From Tetraselmis striata (Eukaryota; Chlorophyta; Chlorodendrophyceae; Chlorodendrales; Chlorodendraceae), in NCBI GenBank assembly GCA_006384855.1, contig VCJN01002223.1, positions 62,001 through 126,000 on the forward strand: a DNA stretch of 64,000 nucleotides. Reading direction: 5' to 3'. Positions 54,768 to 64,000 of the stretch are shown here, piece after piece. The first letter of the stretch is position 1. The number at the start of each line of letters is the position of its first letter. Below the pieces are notes generated by a model. That model did no database searches. It saw only the letters and a program-made list of their open reading frames with translations, and had not been told where the DNA came from. The translations under genes were made by a program, and so were the position numbers.

Positions 54768-56519
54768 GACGGATACCAGAAGCGAATACGCGAAAAATGG
54801 CTGGAGCCGCGAAGGTGCTCCGAAACCATACGCGGCAGTCGACGAGTCGTCGCCGTCTGCTGTGTCCAGGCTGTGCTCCTAAACCATCGCATGAAGAATG
54901 CCAGAGTAGCAGCAATCGTCGCGTAGTCAGGTCACTGGTAGCAGCAATCGTCGGGGTAGTCAGGTCGTCGTCGACGTTGCAGCCCGCGCGGCTTCAAATA
55001 AGAACGGCTTTCTGTGAGAACGCCCCGTAACCATAGCGATATTAGCGATCATCCGAACACAGGGAACTCTTCAGCAGCGGGTCATCGCGAGCGACAACAT
55101 ATTACAACGCTTGTGGCGAGGCCGGAGGGGGGGGGGGGGGGAGGGTCGAGCTACGAAGCTAAATCGGGCTCGAAGCTCGGCGCCATAAACACTGCTGCTA
55201 CTCAAAGCCAAAAGCACCGGAGATACGCGGAGGACGAGGCGGCCACATCTCCGTGGCCTGGCGCGTAAGCCACGGACGAAAACACTGCGGCGGAATGCTT
55301 GGTATCTATAGTAGTAAGATGAAAAAGCCACCAGGGTAGTTGCTGCGACGACCTTCGACCGGTGGTACTTTGCGCCTCCCCCAACGCATTTCACAAACTT
55401 GGCTCTAGATTAACCTAGGCAGCGGTAGCAGGATCGGCTAGCCGGCTCGCCTTGCCTCATAGCAGCCTCGGCCAGTTCATCGACGCGACGCGAGTGACGA
55501 GCGCACACCGGCGGATGCGCGGAGGCTATATTGGCGACTGAGCGACGACTCCAATAGTCTTGAAACTGCCGCGACTATTGGATGCGCTGTGCTGCCAGTC
55601 AGTGCTGATCCTTCGGAGCATTATTATTCTATTACATCGATCCTCTATCGCTTCTAGCACAGGAAAGCATATTTCAACGTGAAGTCGCTACGCGTAGTCG
55701 CTCCGTACAGATTGCGACTTCGCGAGCCCTCACGCAGTCGTCGCAGAGCGCTGCACGTTCGTCGGCGCGCGCGAGCTCTGGGACCGATGCCGTTGCTCCT
55801 ATATCGATCAAGAAAGCAAGCAAAGATGCGGCGACGACAGAGCACATCGGTCCTTTTGTCCGGACATCTCTTTTCTGCGTCCGTGCCGCCTCGCAAATTG
55901 TCGGCAACGTTGAAATTGATAATGTCGAACCATGCAGTAAAGTTGCCCAATGCAGCAGTCATGCTGAAGCTGCTGGCAACCGCTGGAACTGCGGTGAATC
56001 GCGTGAAGAATAACACATAATTGTGATGTCCCACATCAATGTGTCAATGCATGCAGAGTTGACATGCTGTGCCGTTGGCCCTTTATAGGGCATATCACAT
56101 TACAGCTCATCAACCCCATGGGGACACATAAGGCCAACACGCGACATGCATGGCCAACTCATCGTGCATACAACGCCCTGCTTGTTCTTATTCTGGTGCG
56201 AATCGCGCACCATTTTAACCTCTCACCTTGGGCAATGCACCGCAGTAGTATACCAAGTAGGCCGCCATCGCTCATGCCTGATTTTCAATGCGAGGGTGAG
56301 ACCTCATGCGGAACCGACGGGTAGAGATTGGTAGGGCCTCTTTTGCTTGATAACTCACGGCTGCTTGGGCAAGTTGGCGTGGCGCTGTGGCGCATATCAG
56401 ATGGGAAATACCCCTAAATATTTGAAGGGTTCAGGGGGCGGCAGGGCACATGGCACACCGGCATGGCATCTGCCGGAGGTGGCAGCGCCGCTATGCGGAG
56501 CGAGCGACTACGGCGCTGC
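54768..56519. other. Intergenic region, no confident gene
   Basis: Several 80-130-codon frames overlap on both strands, for example 55654-56034 minus and 55679-56020 plus, none with a recognised motif. A G-run lies at about 55127-55141. Confidence 0.3.
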
Positions 56520-59500
56520 TCACTTCTTGGCGGCGCGGCCGTCGGGGATGGAGAACAGCACGATCGGCTTGCCGGGCTTGAGCAGCGGCGCGTCCACAAT
56601 GTAGTAGCCCTTGCGCTCCAGCTGGATGATGTCGCCCTTCTGCAGCGTCCGCATGTTGGCGTCGCCCAGCGCAGCGGTCTCGAACTTCGTCTCGGGGTTG
56701 ACCTGCCGGCAGGGGGGCAAGCGTCGCTGTAAGAGCCAGGGCAAAGCGAGGCAAGCAGGGCAGGCAACAGGGGCCACGTCGCGTCATGCCGGGCGCACCA
56801 GGTCCTCGAAGTTGTCCTCCTCCTCGGGCTTGGGCTTGGTGATGAGGTAGCCAAAGTCCTGCAGCTGCAGGTCCACCAGGTCGGGGATGTCCGCCAGCCA
56901 GGTGAGCTTCAGCTTGGTCTTCTTGAAGTCGCCCGCCGGGTTGAGCTCGCCCTCCAGGCTGCTCACGGAGCCGTCGCCCGCCTTGTGGATTTTCTGAGCA
57001 ACCAAGGACCGAAGCACCACGCGTCAGCAGCTGCGCGACTCTTCTCGCTGCGTTTCCGCCAAGCAATGGACACTCTCCCCTGGAGAGTGTAGCTATTTTC
57101 AGACAACGCTGGTATGGAGGATGTTATTAACGTTGATGTCAGAATATTTGATATCGATTATATCCAATATCATAGTTAATTAAGCAAACCCCCGTACAAC
57201 GGACTCACGAATGCACGCACGTACCAGCTAATTCAGTAGTATGGTACATACATGCCCCTGCCGCATATTAGAATGTAGTACTCGAGTCCTTTCGGTAGTC
57301 ATGCCCCGATGAAAGGGATGGGTCTCAGGGCGGCACCGCAGCAGGGGCGTCAGCGGGGGCCGGGCTCACCCGGATGAAGCAGTTGCCCCAGTCCATGAGC
57401 GTCACCTCCTCGCCCTCCTTCACCGCCTGCGCGTCCACCTGCTCCAGCCACAGGGAGGACGACTGGGTGGTGGCCTTGTTGCCCGCTGCCGGGTGCTTCT
57501 TGTGGCGCGGCACGATGATCACCTGCCGTCGAGGGGCAGCGGGGCAGCCAGAGGAGCGCGTAAGCGGAGGGTGGGGACGGCGACACGGCAGCTGGAGCAC
57601 ATCACCCCACGCTCAGCGCGCACCTCCGGCTCGCCCGGCCCATTGGTGAGCCTGAGCGGCACGCGGGCTGTCGCGGCAATGGCGGTGTGGCGCGGGCAGA
57701 CGGGGTCGATGATGCGCTTGTTGATGGACCAGATCTTGTCCCACTCCTGCAGGGTCACGTTCTTGGACGCGCCCTGCGAGATCATGAACTCCTGCAGCGT
57801 CTGCACGGTCTGCGCGAGGCAAGGGGATGCGGGGCATCAGCGGGGCTGCCGTGCTCTAGACTACGAGTCAGTTGTAGCTGGTGTCGTGAAGGCCTCAGGG
57901 AGGCCGCCCGCACGCATGGCACCAACGCAGAGTACAGAACTGCTGCCACCTTTATCGATAGCGATTGCCTCCATGAACAGGTCAGGGAAAATGCCTGTGG
58001 CCACGGGTGGTGGAGTGTAGCGTAGGTGGGGACTCTACGGCGCGTGGAGGGTGAAAGGGTGTAGTGGTGGTGGTGGTGGTGGTTGGGGGGGGGAGGCTGG
58101 TGCGCACCATGCCTCGCCGGATGACGCCCTGCACGGTGGGGAAGCGCGGGTCGGTCCAGCCGTCCACGCGCCCGGTGTCGACAAACCAGGTGAGCTTGCG
58201 CTTGGACAGCACGGTGTACTGGAAGCTCAGGCGCGCGTAGTCCCAGATGTTGACCCGCGGCAGCCCCTTGCGGACCTTCTGGTGCGCCTCCAGGATCCAG
58301 TAGTACTGGGCCTGCGGGGCCGCACGCTGCCTCAGTGCTGACGGGGGCTACATGCGCCCCTCTGGGCGTCCCCGCCAAGATCACGGTCAGTCCATCAAGA
58401 ATGTGTGATGGCCTAAAGACACATACCCATCTGATCCATTTCTTTTGCGGCATGCTCCATGTAATTCAATAAATTCGAGAGATTGAGGTATATAATAGAC
58501 CCGCTGTGAAGGATGCAAATCGCGATCTGGGTTCATTCACCCAATGGATTGGATTGAATCATGATGAATCCGTGACGCACCGGATCAGAAGTCAACAGCC
58601 ACATACCCCAAGATAATGATCCAATGTGAATACGCTGGATATTTCTGATATCCATGAACACGTAACGCCTATACTATCACGCACAACAACGCAGGCACGT
58701 TCCCACTGAGGCGCAGCCAAGCAGGCGGGCGGCTCTGTACAGAACATGTGTACTGTTGAGCTGTACTTGTACGAACGCAAGGGTGGCACGAGACAGGGAG
58801 AGGGGGGCTGAACCTCTCGGTCCTTGTACTCGGAGGTGCGCAGCGCGTGGGTGACGCCCTCCAGCGAGTCCACAAAGGGGCACGCGCAGTCGTAGGTGGG
58901 GTACACCTGGAAATGCGGGCGGCCAGCACAGGTCGGCCGTGTTGGGAGCGGGTACCAGGGACAGGGAGTTGAAAAGGGGGGAGGGGGGGTATGTGGCGCG
59001 CTCTCGGCAGTGCGGCTCACTTTGTACTTAGTGCCGGTGCGGTGGTGGGGCGTCATGTTGCAGCGGTACGCCACAGGGTCGCGCATGCAGCCGTTGGTGT
59101 CCTGCATGTTGAGCTTGAAGCGCATGCAGTTGGTCTGCCCCACCTCGCTGCCGGCTACCATCTCCCTCCATACCTGCCAGGGACGCACACCCAGGGCGGG
59201 CACACTGTGAGGATCCGGGCATGAAGCATCCCCGCCTCTGCATGCATGCATAGCATGCGGGGAGGGGAAGGGGGGGGAGGCAGGATGCCGAGCACCTCCA
59301 GGTTCTCCTCCACAGTGCGCCCGCGCCGGGCCGACTCCTTCATGGCCATGCGCTCCTCGCGCATCTGCTCCACGGGGGTGTCGTCCGCGTAGAGGACGCC
59401 CGCCTTGATGAGCAGCTCCGCCTGCTGCAGCAGCGCGTCAAAGTAGTCGCTGGTGTAGGTGAGGCGGTCGTAGGTGATGCCCAGCGTGGCGATGTCCGTC

Positions 59501-61812
59501 AGAATGTTCTCCACAAACTCGTCCTTCTCCTGCGGCCATACCACTCACAACAGTCAGCCCCGCGCCACGCTCGTCGGACCCGCAGAGCAGAGGACCGTCG
59601 CCGCAGACCAACGGCACCCGTAAGTTTCATTTGCAGTGTGGAATAAACACCCCATGCTTTATCATCGATTGTATAAAGTTGCACCGTATTTGCATTAGAA
59701 GACCACGAATGACACACTCCCATCTCTGAGCACGTGAGTGCGCAGCACACGTCACTCTATCAGTCCGCCCTCATGGCCGGAGACGCAGAGGCTGTGGCAG
59801 GCTGGCCGTATGGCGCCGCAGACTGACCCACTTGGTGATAAGGACGGCTAAGTGCTGCCGAACCTTTCCTGCCCCCCCTCCCCCTTTCCAAGGGAAAATG
59901 AAAGAAGATAATCCGTCCACCAGAGGACACAAACTGCAAGAGGACCCCCCCCCCTTCTCCATGCCAACAAGGAGAGTAATGGGAAGGTGTTGCGCCACCA
60001 AGGAACACCGTGCAGTGCCCCAACAGTCGCCCCCTGGTGCTGGCCGCCATGCAAGCTCCGTACCATGTGACTTTGGTGTGCTTCCGTGCAGCGTGTGGCG
60101 GTTTTGCAGCGTGGGGCGGCTGTGCAGGCAGCTACGGGTGACCATGGAGGAGGGAGGGGGGAACCTTGGAGGGGTTGGTGTCGTCAAAGCGCACAATGAG
60201 CTTGCCCTTGTACTGCCGCGCAAAGTGCGCGTTGAGCATCGCGGCCTTGGCGTGGCCGATGTGCAGGTAGCCCGACGGCTCCGGCGGGAAGCGCGTCACC
60301 ACCTTGCCCATCTCCGCGCCCGGCAGCACCAGCTCGCCCGCCACACCTGCCGCCCAGGCCATGCCGGCAGCCGGCCAGTCAGGCAGCGCCGGTGCCACAG
60401 GGCCCGGGCGCATGGCGAGCGGTGCTGCAGTGGAGTGCCACCCTCCCATAGCTACGCGTGGCGGCGGGAGCCATCCGCACCAACCCGCGCCCAGCAGGTG
60501 GGGCCGCAGAGAGGGCATGGCATCCAAGGTGGGGAAGGCCGCGGGGGGGGGGGGGGGGGGGGGGGGGGGGCGCACTGGAGCCGGTGCCGCTCTTGGCGCT
60601 GCTCTTGGCCACCATTTCCGAGTGCCGCTTCTTGCGCGTGTCGTACGCGCCGATCACTCCCGCAAAGGGCGGCAGCGAGCAGCAGTGGCTGTACCAGCGG
60701 ATGAGGTGCGGCAGCTGCGGGCTCTTCTGGAACTTGGTCCAGATGGGCAGCCCTGGCAGGCGGCGATTTTGTATTGGGGGAGGGGGGGTTGGGCGGAGCA
60801 TTAGGGATAGGATAGGATTAGCAAGTATCAGGCCGGTCAGCCGGAGGGCTGCCGGGGTGTGGCACAGCCCCACAGGGGGAGGGGGGGGGGTTGATGGCGG
60901 CGCACCCTGCAGCACGCCCCACACCAGCAGGTCGGCGATGGTGACGCGCTCGTCGCCAAAGTAGGTGCGCAGCGCGAGGTACTCGTTCAGACGCAGGCAG
61001 GTGGCCTCAAAGGCGGGGCCGGGCGCCAGCGATGCGGCGGCAAAGTCCAGCACCTCGTCCACCTGGCACGCGGGGGTGGGGGCGGTAAGGGGCCAGCCTG
61101 GGGATAGCTGGGAGGATGTACGGGCCTGAGAGCGGGTAGGGGGGGGGGGGGGGGGGGGGGGGGGGGGGCGCACATGCATCGCTGCGAGGGGGCCGTCGCC
61201 GTATAGGGCCGCCGACTGGGAGGAGCGGGCGATGTAGCGCAGAATGGCCTGGTTACCAGTGACCTCATCCCTGGCCGCCGCGGTGCCATGGAGCCTGAGT
61301 CAGCCCATCCATCAGCCGCCATCGGCCAGGCGTGCGGGAGGGGCACAAGAACCCGAAGGGAGGTTGGGGGAGGGGGGCACTTCCTCGTCCGCAGCTTCAG
61401 CCCCTCCATTCAATCCCCACACAGCCGCCCTCACCCCCGAGCACGTATGCCTTGTGGCGCCAGTGGGCCCCGGTCACCCGAATCTCGACCCTGACAGCCC
61501 CCCCCCCCCCCCCCCCCCCTTTAACGAGCCGGCCGGCTGGCGCGCAGCGCAATCAGCCCATATTGAAGAAATGCGATACGGAGGAGGGAGCCCCCTCGCC
61601 AGCAACGATCGCTGTCAGCGGGTGGGCGCCGGTCATTCGGTGCGCAGGGCGGCCCACCTGCTGGCCAGCGTCATGATCGGGGGTGCGCCGGGCTTGAGCG
61701 TGGCGTCCTCCTTGGCGTCTAGAGCGAAGCCGCTCAGCGCGGCCGCCACCAGCGGGCCGAACGGCACACCGCGCGCGTTGTACCGCAGCTCGCACGCGGC
61801 GCCGCCCACCAT
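56520..61812 (-). CDS. Cytosolic glutamyl-tRNA synthetase (GluRS), 13 exons, complete
   Basis: Exons on the minus strand: 61812-61658, 61270-61174, 61062-60906, 60752-60576, 60346-60165, 59529-59296, 59173-59021, 58906-58814, 58311-58108, 57809-57624, 57522-57370, 56993-56799 and 56702-56520. They sum to 2169 nt, giving 722 residues plus stop, and every phase matches. The enzyme attaches glutamate to tRNA-Glu using ATP. Residues 1-~195 form a GST-like N-terminal domain ([34 protein letters not shown]). The catalytic Rossmann fold has [17 protein letters not shown] (HIGH at ~224-227), [29 protein letters not shown] and the KMSKS-equivalent VLSKRK at ~450-455. The C-terminal anticodon-binding beta barrels include [13 protein letters not shown] and the end motif [13 protein letters not shown]. 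These features match plant/algal cytosolic GluRS closely and exclude bacterial-type organellar GluRS. An acceptor-like CTGCAG abuts the ATG, so a 5' UTR intron is likely. Confidence 0.95.
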
Positions 61813-62882
61813 CCTGCAGTGACTTGCGGCGCGAGAACAGGATGCTCAGATGGCCGACGGAGTGCGGCGGGTTCTCGGGTCTGCCTTGCTGGCAGGTGGC
61901 GAAGAGGGACAACTCTGCTTCAGACTGCTGGCGATACGCGCCGTCATCGGGCTTGGTTGGATCCGCAGCAGCCGCGTCGATGGGAGCGGAAGCAGCAGCA
62001 GAGGGGCGGCGAGCGACGCGCACACCTGCGCGCCGCCGCCGCCAGCGATGACGGATAGCCGCGCGCGCCCTGCTGCGCTATATTATTGATTTATTATGGT
62101 TGATGACGTTGCCGCCCCATAGATAGTCTCTATATACACGACAGCATGTCTGAAACGGTCGCCTGATAAGGTCATACACACTACTTGCTGCATATGCCCT
62201 ATGCCGTGAGTCATGTGCACATGTATTCATCAGGACGCTTATTTACCATAAAATCTTTCAGCAGCGCATCCTTATTAATCCTTAATCCTCAACGTCATAC
62301 AGTAAACATACAGTAGGGTTGTAGGGTTTACTAAACCCCAAATCCTAAAACCCTAATATGGACTGACATGTACTTGTATTTTGTTCCGTGATTTCCGATA
62401 TCGCCTTCTGCTGCTAGCTCATGTAAGTAATTATTTTGTTCCGTGCTGACGTCTGATCTAGGAGTAGGGGTTGTCTGATAAAGAAGATAAAGCCCTCAGG
62501 TGATGAGGTCAACTGATCCAGCATCATGCATGCGGCCGACGATAGGGGCTTTAAATGTAGGCTTTTTCCTTCCCCAGTACTTTGCGTGTATTCTCTGGAC
62601 GCTCTCCATGTAACCAAAAATCCATCACGATAGGGGCGCCACTGGTGAACAGTATCGAAACTGCACTGCTGGTACCACAGCAGTTTTCATCAAAAGACCG
62701 CCGCACACTTTGGACCGCTCCGCCACGGCGCCCCAGGCACAGCGCGCGTGCCGGAAAAGCAAACAGCGCGACAACACAACGCGGGAAACCGCGGTGGTAG
62801 TCTCCGTGTCGGTGCTGCACAGCTTCGGTGGCCCGGTGCGGCGCGTCAGACGTCCGGCGGCGGCGGCGGCTTCGCGGCAGGC
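61813..62882. promoter_or_regulatory. Shared upstream region of GluRS and the RPC4-like gene
   Basis: About 1.07 kb separates the divergent start codons. The left 250 bp are GC-rich, probably GluRS leader. The middle is AT-rich with a degenerate telomere-like stretch (62312-62364). A 5' leader of the plus gene probably lies near 62.8 kb. No single core promoter motif can be asserted. Confidence 0.4.
62312..62364. repeat. Degenerate telomere-like (TTTAGGG) stretch
   Basis: Contains TAGGGTTGTAGGGTTTACTA followed by CTAAACCCC, AAATCCTAAAACCCTAA. These are imperfect units of the plant/green-algal telomere heptamer in both orientations. It is an interstitial remnant or chance cluster, too short to be a chromosome end. 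Confidence 0.5.
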
Positions 62883-63016
62883 ATGGCGGGGCGGCACGGC
62901 TCCCGGCGGGGCGGCGGCCGCGTGGGACCCCATGCCGACGAGACGCAGAATCCGGGTGGCCGCTTAGGTACGGGCACGGGGCGTGCCAGGCAGTTGCGTT
63001 GCCGAGAGCTGCGTGC

Positions 63017-63063
<47 letters not shown>

Positions 63064-64000
63064 CAAGCTGTCCTAAAGGGGAGACGAGGGTACAAGCCAA
63101 CGGCACACAGCCTGAGTCCCGGACTGCGACAATGGCTAGGGATAAGCCCATCAGGCGGGATCCCTCTCATACGGCTCGCAGCTGGCGGGTTTCTATGGTG
63201 CCTGAAGCCTCTAGCCACCCTCAGCTACTTCAATTGTGCTGCCCCTTCCTCTGTTGGCACATCCCAGGCAGCCTGAGTGGACCGGAGGCAGTCAAGGCCG
63301 AGCCTGCCACCGAAGCCTTGCCAGTGGGGGCGGTGAAGGACGAGCCTGTCATGAAAGGCGGCGCCAAGAAGGTGGGCACCGCGGGATATATGGCAGTTGA
63401 GGAGGGGAGGCCGGGGGCATCCTCCTCCACGACGCACTGCACTGCTGTGGTGTGTGTGCCACTCTGAGCACCCATTCTACGTCCGTCTGTGCAACTTGGC
63501 GCCTGCCCCCGCAGAAACGCTTCGCGCCCGTAAATCCTGCGCGCCGTAAGGTGAAGGATGAGCCAGGAGCCGGGCCGTCAGGCAGCGGGGCACCAGGCAT
63601 GGAGGCCGATGACTTCCAGGAGCTCATTAAGCAGGCAGGCACCTGCCCCTCCTGCCTTCCCCACTGCCAAGCATGCGTCCCCCTCTGGCTATGGCCAGCC
63701 CCAGCATTCGGCTAGGCTGCATTTGATCCCTTGTATGGAGGCTATTTAGCTTGACGCAGTGGCTGTCTGTTCTACCTGCTCACTGCGCTCAACCCCCCCC
63801 CCCACACACACACACACACACACACTCACCCTTCCTTGCTGCCACGGCCCAGGCGCAAAGCGACATTGCCAATCGCGGCAGCAACCGGCGCGGGCGGGGG
63901 AGGGGGGCGGTTCGCGGGCGCGGCGTGGTCCGGCACCAGGTGGTGTTTGGCGCACAGGTGGAGTCATCCATACCCTCTGCACTCTCTGCCAAGACTCGGC
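62883..64000 (+). CDS. RNA polymerase III subunit RPC4-like protein (N-terminal part)
   Basis: Exons: 62883-62967, 63268-63371, 63515-63634 (followed by a GC donor, GCAGGC) and 63853-63957 or beyond; the rest is outside the window. Phases agree. The N-terminus is short and glycine/arginine-rich. A VKAEP/VKDEP acidic-lysine region follows, then KRFAPVNPARRKVKDEP. This matches the 'K+F.P....RRK.KEE' signature near the start of RPC4/RPC53/POLR3D proteins. An RGRGRG-type tract follows and then VVRHQVVFGAQ, corresponding to the RGRGR...I..HS.FE.GP region of that family. RPC4 with RPC37 forms a TFIIF-like module of Pol III used in initiation and termination at tRNA and 5S genes. The conserved C-terminal domain is not visible, so the call is tentative. 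Confidence 0.6.
63013..63061. repeat. (GC)n(GT)n microsatellite in intron 1 of the RPC4-like gene
   Basis: An alternating purine-pyrimidine tract (GCGCGC... then GTGTGT...) of about 48 bp lies in the intron between 62967 and 63268. Such tracts can form Z-DNA and vary in length. Confidence 0.85.
63793..63827. repeat. (C)n(CA)n tract in intron 3 of the RPC4-like gene
   Basis: A C-run followed by CACACA repeats, upstream of the acceptor at 63852. Each ~4-kb array unit has a similar C-run/CA pairing. Confidence 0.8.

Overview
The window is eukaryotic nuclear DNA. It carries spliced genes with GT-AG and a few GC-AG introns, a plant-type cytosolic glutamyl-tRNA synthetase, many G/C homopolymers, microsatellites and a degenerate TTTAGGG-like stretch. 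A GC-rich green alga (Chlorophyta) fits best. This is inferred from protein character and intron style, not from a database search.

Layout. 1-4.3 kb: a partial coiled-coil ORF (minus) diverges from a long alanine/proline/threonine-rich ORF of unknown function (plus); three perfect 3-nt-loop hairpins lie between them. 4.9-5.3 kb: terminal repeats of a vanished DIRS-like element. 8.3-15.1 kb (minus): a many-exon mid-SUN (SLP1/SUCO type) membrane protein gene with two micro-exons, an intronic tandem duplication and a long intronic hairpin. 16.0-36.1 kb: five head-to-tail copies of a ~4.0 kb unit. Each unit carries a minus-strand spliced ORF whose end resembles the GCR1_C DNA-binding domain of Cryptons. 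36.1-42.5 kb: a gene desert with decayed DIRS-type RNase H and tyrosine-recombinase-like remains. 42.5-45.4 kb: a compact DIRS-like element with seemingly identical 187-bp repeats, followed directly by a tRNA-like sequence. 45.9-49.3 kb (plus): a six-exon sulfotransferase, complete at 451 codons. 49.4-50.2 kb: a MITE with ~45-bp inverted ends. 50.5-56.5 kb: no confident gene, but a 94-bp insert with a target duplication. 56.5-61.8 kb (minus): a 13-exon cytosolic GluRS, complete at 722 codons. 62.9-64.0 kb (plus): the start of a gene resembling RNA polymerase III subunit RPC4, head-to-head with GluRS.

The host genes do not form one pathway, although the divergent GluRS/RPC4 pair links tRNA charging with tRNA transcription. 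The themes most worth pursuing are the young, exactly five-unit Crypton-like array, the concentration of tyrosine-recombinase-type elements, and C-rich tracts placed just downstream of many 5' splice sites in three unrelated genes.
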